Shown: one piece after another, positions 16,644 to 26,700 of the stretch
Layout: each line of letters starts with the position of its first letter
How positions within the stretch are numbered: position 1 is the stretch's first letter
NCBI GenBank assembly: GCA_965533275.1
Contig: CBESWG010000002.1
Location: 121,432-185,431, forward strand
Source: JAUXEH01 sp965533275
GTDB lineage: Bacteria > Acidobacteriota > Aminicenantia > Aminicenantales > Aminicenantaceae
Direction of reading: 5' to 3'
Length of the DNA stretch: 64,000 nt
Program-made: the position numbers and the translations under genes
The notes under the pieces: model-generated
What the model was told of the DNA's origin: nothing
Databases searched by the model: none
The model's input: the letters and a program-made list of their open reading frames with translations, nothing else

Positions 16644-19600
16644 ATGTCAAACTCCAGAATGCTCAGGATCACAGTACTGTTATCCCTACTGCCCCTTCTG
16701 ATCTCAGCTCAGGATAGCCCCTCCCTTTATGGGACCGGGACCTGGGATGAGAATGTGCTGGGCAATCATCGGGCCGTGATCCATGTGGCCCAAGAGGCCG
16801 ATGCCGTCTATGTGCGGATCCCCTGGAGGCGGAGGGACCACGATCCGGATCAGAAGGGCCTCGTGATTGTGGATGCCGCCACCCAGAGATCCATAAAGAA
16901 CTGGAGCTGCCTGGAGATCAACCGGGAATATGGAGAGATCGTTTTTCAGCCCGTATCCGGTGCAGGAGAATACCATGTGTATTTTCTTGTCAATCACATG
17001 GAGGGCCGCAGCAATTATCCGACCGTGACCTATCCCGGCCCGCAGAACCAGGCAGACGCGGGCTGGTTCGAGCGTCACGGGCTGGGCTCGGACACTTCTA
17101 TAGAGGCGATCCGCGGGCATCTACCTGAGGCCGCTGTATCCCAACTCCAGTCCATCGACGCCTTCAATTCCTTTTTTCCCATGGAGGTCATCGCCACGGC
17201 AGAAGAGAGGCAGGCCCTGTTCGAGGGTTATGGGGATGCGGATTTTCTGCTCTTCCCGGAGGACAGACGCTTCCCCGTACGCATGACAGAGGACCTGCCG
17301 CAGCGCTGGATCGAAGCCGGGCCCGAGAGGCCTTTTCAGGGACAGGCAGCCCGGGGAGAGTTCTATGTGTTCCAGATCGCTGTGTATGCCTGTCGGATCG
17401 ACCTCCCCGACGTCGCGGTATCATTCAGTGGATTGTTCGCAAAAGGCGGCCGCCATGGGTTCGGTGCGGAGGGCTTCACCTGTTTCAACACGGGGGGCAC
17501 GGATTGGAAGGGCATACCATTCACCAAACGTGTCTCGGTTCCCAGGGGTAGGATCCAGGCCCTCTGGTGCGGGGTCCAGATCCCCCTGGATCTGGCTCCG
17601 GGTGAGTACAGGGGTTCGGTGAGCGTGGCGTGCGAAGGACTGTCCACGCGGGAGGTGGGGATCCAGCTGACCGTGACACAAGAAGTCATTAAGGACGCGG
17701 GAGACAGCGAACCCTGGCGGCATTCCCGCCTGCGCTGGCTCAACTCCCTCCTGGCTCTGGATGACGATCCCATAGCCCCCTATATTCCTGTGGAGCTGAA
17801 GGGAAGAACCCTGAACTTCCTGGGTCGTTCGGTGAGTCTGGATGCGACCGGGCTTCCGTCCCGGATCCGCAGCTATTTCACGCCAGAGGTGACATCCATC
17901 GGAGGATCGGGACGTGACATCCTCTCGGGTCCGATGCGGCTCTCGATCATAGACAAGGGTGGGGAAGAGCTGGTTTTGGAACCGTTCGAGATACAGATAG
18001 AGCGTCAGGGCCAGGGGAGCGTTGGATGGACCGCCATTTCCCAGGCGGGACCTCTGCACATCGAGTGCCGGGCGCGTTTGGAATTCGACGGCTTCCTGGA
18101 TTTCGAGATCCGGCTGCAGTCGGACAGTGACATCACGGTCTCAGACATCGCCCTAGAAATACCCTTTGAGGAGGACGCGGCCCGCTTCATGTTGGGGATG
18201 GGCGTGAAGGGCGGCAGGCGCCCCCCAGAGTTCCGATGGAAGTGGAAGATCGAGAACAATCAGGATTCTGCCTGGTTAGGTGATGTCAATGCGGGTCTCC
18301 AGTGCAGCTTCCGAGACGAACGCTATTCCCGTCCCCTGAACACCAACTTTTACCTCCGCAAACCCCTGGTCATGCCGGCCTCCTGGTGGAACGATGGCCG
18401 GGGCGGCTGCGACATCCTCGAGCCGGAGGGGGAGGATGGGGTGCTGCTGCGGGCCTACAGCGGACCAAGGGAGATGGCGGCCGGCGACGTCCTGCACTAC
18501 AATTTCAGCCTGCTCATCACACCCTTCCGCCCGCTCGATACACGAGCCCAGTGGTCCACCCGCTACTATCACCGCTATGAGCCTGTGGATCGGATCTCGG
18601 CCCTCGGAGCCAACACCATCAACGTACACCATGCCACGGACATCAATCCCTACATCAACTATCCCTTCCTCCGCCCCGGGCAGATGAGGGACTATATCGA
18701 CGAAGCTCACCAGAAGGACATGCGGGTAAAGATCTATTACACGGTACGGGAACTGTCCAACATGGCCCCCGAACTCTTTGCTCTGCGGAGCCTGGGAGAC
18801 GAGATCTTCTTCCCAGGCCAGGGAGGGGGATTTTCCTGGCTTCAGGAACACCTGGATCCCGATTACATCGCGGCCTGGTTCGTTCCCGAACTCAAGGATG
18901 CCGCCGTCATCAATTCCGGCGTTTCCCGCTGGCACAACTACTATGTGGAGGGCCTGGACTGGCTGGTCCGCAACATCGGTATCGACGGCCTCTACATCGA
19001 TGACGTGGCTTTTGACCGGACCGTGATGAAACGCGTAAGGAAGGTCCTCGACCGCAGCCGGCCCGATGCACTTATAGACCTACACTCCGCGAACCAGTTC
19101 AATGTGCGGGACGGATTCGCCAACTCCGCCAACCTCTATATGGAGCATTTTCCCTACATCGACCGGCTCTGGTTTGGGGAATATTTCGATTACGATGCCC
19201 CACCTGACTATTGGCTGACAGAGGTCAGCGGAATCCCCTTCGGAATCATGGGAGAGATGCTCCAGGGAGGGGGTAATCCCTGGCGCGGCATGCTGTACGG
19301 CATGACCTCCCGGCTTCCCTGGGCTGGAGATCCGAGCGAGATCTGGAAAGTATGGGATGACTTCGGCATGGAAGACTCCTCCATGATCGGATACTGGTCT
19401 TCTGCCAATCCTGTCAGTACAGATGACACAGATGTATTGGCCACGGTCTACGCAAAAGAGGACACGGCGCTGATCTCTCTGGCCAGCTGGGCCGATGACG
19501 ACGTGCGTATCAGGCTGACGATCGACTGGGACGCTCTGGGCATGGATCCGGACGGTATGGTCCTCACCGCGCCTCTCGTTCCGGGCTTTCAAGAGGCCCA

Positions 19601-19688
19601 TCGCTTCCGGATCGAAGATGAGATCCCTGTGGCTCAGGGCCGGGGCTGGCTTCTCATCCTCGGGCCCCCAAAGGAAGGTGAGCAGTAA
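16644..19688 (+). CDS. Secreted DUF6067/glycoside-hydrolase-like protein
   Basis: A 1014-residue exported protein. I set the start at 16644 because AGGAGGG (16630-16636) lies seven bases upstream and the frame then begins with a signal peptide (MSNSRMLRITVLLSLLPLLI, cleavage near ISAQ). The frame is open further upstream, but that part lies inside the preceding gene. The N-terminal half is beta-rich (carbohydrate-binding-like). The C-terminal half resembles the DUF6067 barrel found in uncharacterised glycoside-hydrolase-like proteins (GANTINVHHATDINPY, IDGLYIDDVAFDR with acidic residues on a barrel strand, IDLHSANQFN). It is co-transcribed with the DUF5107-TPR lipoprotein. The substrate is unknown. 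Confidence 0.78.
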   Translation: MSNSRMLRITVLLSLLPLLISAQDSPSLYGTGTWDENVLGNHRAVIHVAQEADAVYVRIPWRRRDHDPDQKGLVIVDAATQRSIKNWSCLEINREYGEIVFQPVSGAGEYHVYFLVNHMEGRSNYPTVTYPGPQNQADAGWFERHGLGSDTSIEAIRGHLPEAAVSQLQSIDAFNSFFPMEVIATAEERQALFEGYGDADFLLFPEDRRFPVRMTEDLPQRWIEAGPERPFQGQAARGEFYVFQIAVYACRIDLPDVAVSFSGLFAKGGRHGFGAEGFTCFNTGGTDWKGIPFTKRVSVPRGRIQALWCGVQIPLDLAPGEYRGSVSVACEGLSTREVGIQLTVTQEVIKDAGDSEPWRHSRLRWLNSLLALDDDPIAPYIPVELKGRTLNFLGRSVSLDATGLPSRIRSYFTPEVTSIGGSGRDILSGPMRLSIIDKGGEELVLEPFEIQIERQGQGSVGWTAISQAGPLHIECRARLEFDGFLDFEIRLQSDSDITVSDIALEIPFEEDAARFMLGMGVKGGRRPPEFRWKWKIENNQDSAWLGDVNAGLQCSFRDERYSRPLNTNFYLRKPLVMPASWWNDGRGGCDILEPEGEDGVLLRAYSGPREMAAGDVLHYNFSLLITPFRPLDTRAQWSTRYYHRYEPVDRISALGANTINVHHATDINPYINYPFLRPGQMRDYIDEAHQKDMRVKIYYTVRELSNMAPELFALRSLGDEIFFPGQGGGFSWLQEHLDPDYIAAWFVPELKDAAVINSGVSRWHNYYVEGLDWLVRNIGIDGLYIDDVAFDRTVMKRVRKVLDRSRPDALIDLHSANQFNVRDGFANSANLYMEHFPYIDRLWFGEYFDYDAPPDYWLTEVSGIPFGIMGEMLQGGGNPWRGMLYGMTSRLPWAGDPSEIWKVWDDFGMEDSSMIGYWSSANPVSTDDTDVLATVYAKEDTALISLASWADDDVRIRLTIDWDALGMDPDGMVLTAPLVPGFQEAHRFRIEDEIPVAQGRGWLLILGPPKEGEQ

Positions 19689-19868
19689 CATCCATCGCCC
19701 CAGATTCCTAAGAGCCGCGATGCATGCCGCATATTGTTTTGTAGAGTGCGGCCCTGTCTCAGAAGAGCGTCCTGTCGGCACTTCTTTTGACTAATGGTCC
19801 GGCAGTGTGGTATAGATTCGAACGAAAAAGGCCGGAGTCAGGGGGACGGGGGGCCGGAGGCACCTGAC

Positions 19869-20885
19869 ATGGGCGAGATGCAGGGCGGAAAAAAAACACG
19901 CGATCCTAAGACGAAGGCTGTCGCCGATCTGGTTAGACAGCGGCGCAAGCTGGAACTCCGCCTGCGCGCGAGCGAGAACAACTATCGGGCCCTGCTCGAT
20001 CACCTTCCTCTCGGTGTATACCGCACCACTCCGGACGGCAGGATCATCGAGGCCAACCGGATGCTCGCTCTCTTATTGGGTTATTCCAGGCCCGAGCAGC
20101 TGAAGGACATTAATGTAAACGACCTGTACGTGCAGAAATCTGACCGGGATGAACATCTAAAAAAACTGGACACCTCATTGACCTATTTTACTGAATTTGA
20201 GCTGCGGCGAACTGATGGGCGCGTCATCTGCGTGCGGGATTTTCCCCGGGCCGTCCTGGACTCTGCCGGCCGTATCGAAAACTATACCGGAGTCCTGGTG
20301 GATGTCTCAGAACAGAGGGAGACCCAACGGCAGCTCCACAAGGCCCTGGTGGATCTCGAAAATTCCAATCGGGAACGCCAGTCCATGATCGTGAAACTGG
20401 AAAACCTGTCTCTACTGGATGACCTCACCCAGCTGTATAACCGCCGGGGTTTCCTAGCAGAGGCGGAGCAGAGGCTCCATGAGGCCCGGACACAGGGATT
20501 CCGGATCTTCTTCCTGTTCATGGATCTCGATAACCTCAAGTGGATCAACGATTCCTGGGGGCATCAAAAAGGGGATCAGGCCCTGATCCAGTTCGGCTCC
20601 ATCCTGACCAAGGCCCTGAGGCGCTCCGATGTCAAGGGCCGACTGGGGGGAGATGAATTCGCGGTCCTGGCTGAAGAAACAGAGGGTTTCACACACGATA
20701 AGCTGGTTGAGAGGATCCAGAGCCGGGTGAGTTCGTTCAACCTGAAAAAGGACTTCCCTTTCTCCCTATCCCTGAGTTTGGGGATCTCCTACTTCGATCC
20801 TGAGCATCCCAGCAACATCGAAGAGCTCCTGGTCCGAGCCGACAAGCTGATGTACGAGCAGAAACGGACGAAATCCAGAGCTTGA
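19869..20885 (+). CDS. PAS-GGDEF diguanylate cyclase
   Basis: A 338-residue soluble enzyme that would make cyclic di-GMP from two GTP. It has a charged coiled-coil lead, a PAS domain (SENNYRALLDHLPLGVY to VDVSEQRE), a coiled-coil linker and a GGDEF domain (DDLTQLYNRRGFL, FMDLDNLKWIND, active-site GGDEF). The inhibitory site RRSD lies five residues before GGDEF, so product feedback is expected. The ATG at 19869 is chosen because GGAGG (19856-19860) is correctly spaced. The upstream ATG at 19794 has no ribosome-binding site and would add a low-complexity lead. The PAS ligand is not predictable. No membrane segment is present. Confidence 0.9.
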   Translation: MGEMQGGKKTRDPKTKAVADLVRQRRKLELRLRASENNYRALLDHLPLGVYRTTPDGRIIEANRMLALLLGYSRPEQLKDINVNDLYVQKSDRDEHLKKLDTSLTYFTEFELRRTDGRVICVRDFPRAVLDSAGRIENYTGVLVDVSEQRETQRQLHKALVDLENSNRERQSMIVKLENLSLLDDLTQLYNRRGFLAEAEQRLHEARTQGFRIFFLFMDLDNLKWINDSWGHQKGDQALIQFGSILTKALRRSDVKGRLGGDEFAVLAEETEGFTHDKLVERIQSRVSSFNLKKDFPFSLSLSLGISYFDPEHPSNIEELLVRADKLMYEQKRTKSRA

Positions 20886-20889
20886 AGCT

Positions 20890-22416
20890 TCAGAAACGGC
20901 GCTCCCGGATCTCCGGGAATGGGAAGTGCTCCGAATCCGTGCGGGCAGAGACCATGATCCTACGAAACTCCGCCACGAGATCTGGCTGCAGGCCGGCCCT
21001 GTCCTCGGCTTCACCGATATCTTCGGATAGATCATAGAGCTGGATGGCAGTATCCGTATCCTCCCGCCTCAGTCCGGTGCGGAGCGCTTTCCAATTCCCC
21101 TTGCGTACGGCCTGCTGCCCTCCATAGGCGGGGAATTCCCAATACAGGAATTCATGCTCGGATTGTCGGGATTGTTGCCCCAATAGCGTGGGAGCAAAGC
21201 TGATCCCGTCGGTCTCACCTGGGGGAGCGGAACCGGCGAGTTCGCACAGGGTCGGAAGAATGTCCCAGAAGGCCGAAACATGGTCGCTTCGAGATCCCGG
21301 CTCGATCCGGCCCGGCCAGCGAGCCAGGAGCGGCACCCGGATCCCACCTTCATAGAGCTGTCCCTTCCGGCCGCGAAGGGGGCCGGCGCTCTCGAAGAAT
21401 GTCGTGTCTGCACCTCCGGTATAGGTGGGGCCGTTGTCGCTGGAAAACAGGACGATCGTGTCATTGTCGAGTCCCAGCTTCCGAAGTAGATCCAGGATCC
21501 TTCCGATGTCCCGGTCCATACGCGTGATCATGGCAGCGTAGGCAGCGCGTGGAGTGGGGTGGGGGAGGTATCCCCGCTCGCCCAGGTAGGGCTGTTCCGG
21601 GAACCGGCCCGCGTATTCTGCCAGGGAATCCTCGGGGACCTGAAGCGCCAGGTGAGGGATGGGGAAGGCCAGGTAGAGGAAGAAAGGATCGGAGCTGTGT
21701 GTGCGGATGAATTCCAGGGCTTCGGTCGTCATGAGGTCATTGGCGTAATCTCCGCCGGAGTATTGTGCGTACGCCGCCGGGTCCAGAGGATCTGCATCCT
21801 CGGGAAAGCGCTGGTGGGCCTTGAAGCGCGTGTTCCCCTTCAGGATGTGTTTTTCGGTGTTTCTCCAGAGATGGGGAGGGTAATAGTTGTGGGCCTCCCG
21901 CTGACACAGGTATCCGTACCAGTGGTCGAATCCTTGCCTATTGGGGTGGCCCGAATCATCGGGCCCGCCCAGGCCCCATTTCCCGATGGCGCCGGTCACA
22001 TAGCCCGCTGTCTGCATAGCGGTCCCGAGAGTCAGGGTTCCGGGTAGGAGGGGGCGCTGGCCCTCGATTGAGGGGTCGTTCCAAACATCCCCCCTCTCGG
22101 GCATCTCATCGTTGTCGCGGATGTAGGCGTTTCCGGTGTGCCTGCCGGTGAGGAGTGTGCAGCGTGAGGGTGCGCAGACGGGGCTGCCGGCGTAGTGTTG
22201 GGTGAATCGCATCCCTTCCGAAGCGATCCGGTCCAGGTTCGGAGTGCGGATCTTTTCCTGACCATAACATCCCAGCTCTTTGTAGCCCAGGTCATCGGCC
22301 AGGATGTAGATGACATTGGGCCTGCGCTCAGATCTTCGGCATAGGGAATAGAGCCCGGGGATGGCGGTGGCGGCTGCACCCCTGCCCAGGGTTTTGACAA
22401 ATTCGCGCCGTTTCAT
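20890..22416 (-). CDS. Formylglycine-dependent sulfatase with Tat signal
   Basis: A 508-residue S1-type sulfatase that would hydrolyse sulfate esters outside the cytoplasm. The Tat signal is MKRREFVKTLGRGAAATAIPG. Metal-binding Asp41-Asp42 lie in ILADDLGY. The sulfatase signature C-A-P-S-R starts at Cys81, which would be converted to formylglycine, followed by LLTGRHTG. Downstream metal and substrate residues appear in FSSDNGPTYTGG and GGIRVPLLARWPG. No formylglycine-generating enzyme is encoded in this window. It is divergent from the CPBP protease gene. The substrate (glycan or aryl sulfate) is undetermined. Confidence 0.92.
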   Translation of the reverse strand: MKRREFVKTLGRGAAATAIPGLYSLCRRSERRPNVIYILADDLGYKELGCYGQEKIRTPNLDRIASEGMRFTQHYAGSPVCAPSRCTLLTGRHTGNAYIRDNDEMPERGDVWNDPSIEGQRPLLPGTLTLGTAMQTAGYVTGAIGKWGLGGPDDSGHPNRQGFDHWYGYLCQREAHNYYPPHLWRNTEKHILKGNTRFKAHQRFPEDADPLDPAAYAQYSGGDYANDLMTTEALEFIRTHSSDPFFLYLAFPIPHLALQVPEDSLAEYAGRFPEQPYLGERGYLPHPTPRAAYAAMITRMDRDIGRILDLLRKLGLDNDTIVLFSSDNGPTYTGGADTTFFESAGPLRGRKGQLYEGGIRVPLLARWPGRIEPGSRSDHVSAFWDILPTLCELAGSAPPGETDGISFAPTLLGQQSRQSEHEFLYWEFPAYGGQQAVRKGNWKALRTGLRREDTDTAIQLYDLSEDIGEAEDRAGLQPDLVAEFRRIMVSARTDSEHFPFPEIRERRF

Positions 22417-22522
22417 CGTCTGCCTCCTGATGGAGATTCGGATCGGGATTCGGACCCATGATACTGAAAATGATCGTGCCTGCCAACTGAATGCATTGTT
22501 ATTTTTTCGCTTTGAACATAAT

Positions 22523-23266
22523 ATGGATGATGAACAGAGAATATCAGACGCGATGAGGAGAGAATCGAATCCGATCAGGCCGCGCAGCCGGATCCTTCTG
22601 GAGATGTTCTGGGTGTTGGGGCCTGCCGCACTCGTTTACACCATCGGGATACTTACGGATAACACTGGACTGGGTCTCGTAAGCATCGTCGCGGCCTGGC
22701 TGTTGATCCGAGCGTTCCTCGGTCGCAGGGGGGAGAGCTGGGGTACCCTCGGGATGCGCAAGCCAGCCCGCTGGGGGAGGACGCTGCTGCTTACGTTGGG
22801 TGGAGTCGCCCTCCTCCAAGCACTCGTGCGTGTCTTAAAGCCCGTCCTCAGCACATATATCACAGGTCAACCGATCGACCTGAGTCGCTTCGAGGGGCTG
22901 CGGGGGGATCCTCTCGCTCTTATCCTGGGCCTGCTGATCGTCTGGACAGTGGCGGCATTCGGAGAAGAGATGGTTTTCCGCGGCTACGTGCTGAACCGGA
23001 CTGCCCTGGTGCTGTCCTCAAAAGGGAAGAGGGCGTGGTGGGGTGCCGTGTTAATCAGCTCGAGTGTATTCGGCCTGGGACACATCTACCAGGGTTGGAC
23101 GGGAGTGATCCTGTCAGCACTGGCAGGAGTGGTCTACTGCGCCGCCTATTTCCTGGACGGACGCTCCCTCTGGGCGCCGATCTTGATCCACGGCCTCTAT
23201 GACACGAGCGCATTCCTGGCCCTGTTCCTGGGACTGGACAGCCATCTCCCCGGACTGCTGGGCTAG
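22523..23266 (+). CDS. CPBP-family (CAAX/Abi) intramembrane metalloprotease
   Basis: A 247-residue integral membrane protein with about seven hydrophobic segments. The family motifs are present: FGEEMVFRGYVLNR (EExxxR), GLGHIYQGW (first His) and HGLYDTSAF (second His region). Members cleave membrane proteins or act in bacteriocin self-immunity and maturation. The start is uncertain. The ATG at 22523 gives a normal-length protein, but I see no strong ribosome-binding site, and ATGs at 22430 (longer) and 22553 (shorter) are possible. The gene stands alone, divergent from the sulfatase and convergent with the small DUF5654-like gene. Confidence 0.82.
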   Translation: MDDEQRISDAMRRESNPIRPRSRILLEMFWVLGPAALVYTIGILTDNTGLGLVSIVAAWLLIRAFLGRRGESWGTLGMRKPARWGRTLLLTLGGVALLQALVRVLKPVLSTYITGQPIDLSRFEGLRGDPLALILGLLIVWTVAAFGEEMVFRGYVLNRTALVLSSKGKRAWWGAVLISSSVFGLGHIYQGWTGVILSALAGVVYCAAYFLDGRSLWAPILIHGLYDTSAFLALFLGLDSHLPGLLG

Positions 23267-23282
23267 CCGGGGAGTCGATCGC

Positions 23283-23519
23283 TCATTCGCCGGCTTCTTC
23301 TTTTTTGGCCTTCTGCACGGCTTTGCCTATCCATATTGTGGCGAGTACGGCGATCAGGGTCACGACAATCGCGTAGGTCAGCATGGGGCCGATCCCCTCA
23401 GACTCTCCAAATACCTTGAGGAAGATGGCTTTGATGGCGCCGTTCCATGCCAGTGCGGCAACCAGGCCAAAGGCTGCGGTTACGAGTGCGGCAAGTTTTT
23501 CAACGACTTCAGATTTCAT
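23283..23519 (-). CDS. DUF5654-like small membrane protein
   Basis: A 78-residue protein with two hydrophobic segments (about residues 10-27, LVTAAFGLVAALAW, and 47-66, MLTYAIVVTLIAVLAT) and a Lys/Glu-rich tail. It resembles the DUF5654 family, whose function is not known. A GGAGGG ribosome-binding site precedes the ATG. It is convergent with the CPBP gene and monocistronic. Confidence 0.7.
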   Translation of the reverse strand: MKSEVVEKLAALVTAAFGLVAALAWNGAIKAIFLKVFGESEGIGPMLTYAIVVTLIAVLATIWIGKAVQKAKKEEAGE

Positions 23520-23603
23520 TCGATCCCTCCTGAATTAAAAATGTTATACGGGTTCTTAAAATCCCCATATTAATAACTATCATAAAAAGGACTCGAACTC
23601 AAT

Positions 23604-23632
23604 GGACATCTGAATAGGGAAATCTGATGTCC
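23604..23632. repeat. Inverted repeat in the 23520-23785 gap
   Basis: GGACATC (23604-23610) and GATGTCC (23626-23632) form a perfect 7-bp inverted repeat with a 15-base centre, in AT-rich sequence between two divergent genes. It could be an operator or a weak hairpin. No T-tract follows, so it is not a terminator. The rest of the gap holds only weak -10-like matches. Confidence 0.3.
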
Positions 23633-23785
23633 CTAATCAATTTTGAATTTGCATTTACCACGGTCCTGTAATATTAAGAGAGAGAACGGACCATGAGGGC
23701 AGTTCTGAGAAGAAGTCCCGACTGAAACAGGGCTCCTCCTCGAGGATCGCCCCTAATGAAGTCGATAAAAACGAGGAGAACGCGA

Positions 23786-26700
23786 ATGGTCATAAAAAAA
23801 AGGTACCTGAACCTATTCTGGCTCTTTCAATTCCTGGTGGGGTTCTGCCTCTGTCCACAGAATCTGGCCGCCCAGGAAAGAACGGGCTATGAGCAGCTGT
23901 TTTCCAAGCTCCAATGGCGGAGCATCGGGCCCGCCAACATGGGGGGCCGAGTCGTGGACATCGAGGTGGTCGAAGACACGCCCTGGATCATCTATGCAGC
24001 CATAGGCCCGAGCGGGGTCTGGAAATCCATGAACAATGGCATCACCTGGTCCCCGGTCTTTTCTAAGGAAAACACGGTTTCTGTGGGAGACATCGCCGTC
24101 TGCCAGGCTCAACCTGAGATCATCTGGGTAGGAACCGGAGAGGCCACGGCCCGCAACAGCGTCACCATCGGTGATGGGGTGTACCGGTCCGGTGATGGAG
24201 GCAGGACCTGGGAACATATGGGCCTGGAACACACTCGGCACATCAGCCGCATCCTCATCCATCCCCAGGACCCGGATACGGTCTTTGTGGCCGCCCAGGG
24301 TCACCTCTGGGGATCCAACGAAGAGAGAGGAGTGTATAAGACCACTGACGGCGGACAGACCTGGTCCAAGGTCCTTTACATCAATCCCAGCACGGGGATC
24401 GCCGACCTGGCCCTCGATCCCACAGACGGCAATACTTTGTTCGCCGCCGCTTGGGACCATCAGCGTTTTCCGTTCTATTTCTACAGTGGCGGCCCGGGGA
24501 GCGGCCTTTACCGGTCCGATGACGGGGGAGCTTCCTGGAAGAGGCTCATCCGGGATCTGCCCGAAGGGATCCTGGGACGCATCGGTGTGGCGATCTCCCG
24601 CGGCAATCCAGATGTCGTATACGCACTCATCGAGCATGAAGACGGAGGGATCTGGCGTTCCCAGGACAAAGGTCAGACCTGGTCGCGCAGGTGTGACAAC
24701 AAAACTTACGCCCAGGTCAATTTCCGTCCTTTCTATTACAGCCAGATCCGGATCGATCCCTCGGACGAGGACGTGGTGTATGTCTTTTCCGGGGGATCCT
24801 ACGTGTCTCGTGACGGAGGGAAAAAGTTCAAGCCTATATCCACGGGGACCCATCCCGATCACCACGACCTCTGGATCGATCCTCAGAATCCCCTTCACCT
24901 TATCGACGGGAATGACGGGGGCATCGATATCACCTATGATGGTGGCAAAAACTGGCATGGTATCGAACACATGGCCCTGGCCCAGGTCTACCAGGTCGGT
25001 TTTGACATGCGCGAGCCTTACCACGTGTACTGTGGGCTGCAGGACAACGGAGTCTGGGGAGGACCCAGCGCCACACTGGATGTGGCGGGGATCACCAACC
25101 AGGACTGGTATACTGTCGGCCAGGGGGACGGTTTCTACTGTCTACCCGACCCCTCGGATCCCCATATCGTCTACGGCAATTCCCAGATGAACGGCCTGTA
25201 TCGTTTCGACCTCCGTCTCCGGCTTAGCAAGGCGATCAAACCCCTGGCTTCCATGGACGAGCCGCCCTTCCGATTCAACTGGAACTCGCCCATACACATC
25301 TCTCCCCACGATCCCAAGATCGTGTATACAGCTGGAAATTTCCTGTTCAAGACCTCCGATCTGGGGCACTCCTGGGATCGCATCAGCCCGGACCTCAGCA
25401 CGGATGATCCCAGTAAAGTCCAGGCCTCAGGAGGGCCGATCACACAGGACAACACCGGAGCCGAGATCCACTGCACGATCATGACGATCGCCGAGTCACC
25501 CGTGACTCCGGGTCTCATTTGGTGCGGGACGGACGATGGGAATGTGCAGATCACACGGGATGGGGGAAAGACATGGACCAATGTCGTGGACAACATCCCC
25601 GGGCTCCCAGCCAACACCTGGTGTTCGAGGATCGAGGCATCGCGCTTCGACGCCGGGACTGCGTACGCCTCCTTCGATGGCCACCGCTCCGACGATTACA
25701 ACCCCTATGTATTCATGACGCAGGACTTTGGAAGCAACTGGGAGAATATCACAGGCAACCTGCCCTTCGGATGGATCCATGTGGTCAGGGAGGACACGCG
25801 AAATCCGGATCTACTCTATGTCGGGACAGAGTTCTCTGTTTTCGGATCCCTGGACAGAGGGAAGCACTGGTTTGCCCTCCGCAACAACCTGCCCACGGTG
25901 GCGGTTCGAGACATCGCCATCCATCCGCGCGAGCATGACCTGATCATCGGCACGCATGGGCGTGGGATCTGGGTCCTGGATGACATCACTGTTCTCCAGC
26001 AGTTCCGGCCCGAGGTCGAAAGGGCGGAGATGTTCCTATTCGATATCACTCCCTTCACAAAATTATATCTTGGCAGCTCCCGAGAGTCTTTCACGCGGAG
26101 GGCATTCACGGCCAAGAATCCCGCCTACGGACCCAGCCTCGCTGCCTATTTCCGGGAGAAACCGGACGAGAGACCCAAGCTCGAGGTCAGAGACCAGGAG
26201 GAGCAGGTTGTGTATGCGTCTAACCTTCCGAAGAGGGCCGGACTTTACCGATTTTCCTGGAACCTCCAGTACATGCCTCGGGATGAAGATGGAAATCCCC
26301 TGAAGGCGGGCGGCATGGTCCTGGTATCACCTCCGACCTTGCCTCCCGGGAAGTATAAAGTCGAGCTCTCCCTGGGTGAGACGATCCTCTCCCGGGAGCT
26401 TGAGGTCCGGCCCGATCCCCGTTTCCAATCTGAGGAGAAAGACAGAGCCGCAAAAGAAGAAGGGCTGGTCAGAGCCATCAGGCTGTCGAGGACGCTGAAT
26501 CTGGCCGTAACCGCCACGCGGACCCTCCGGAGCCGCCTGGATAAGCTGGCGCCGGATATCCCAAGTGGAGTGGAAGGGGAGGAGGCCGTGCAGGCCGCAG
26601 TGCTGAAGTTTGAACAGGGATTCAAAACCGTAGAATCGGACATCCTCCCCAAGCGTTTCGGCTACCGTCTGGATGTCGAGACGACGCTCCGTGGCGGCAA

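Noticed and set aside
23813..25024. Minus-strand open frame of 403 codons opposite the VPS10/BNR gene
   Set aside because: Its Asp/His/Val-rich pattern arises from the complementary strand of the BNR repeats. There is no start signal.
24181..25900. BNR repeats considered as a possible DNA repeat array or CRISPR
   Set aside because: The similarity is at the protein level (Asp-box motifs) with irregular spacing. There are no exact DNA repeats with unique spacers.
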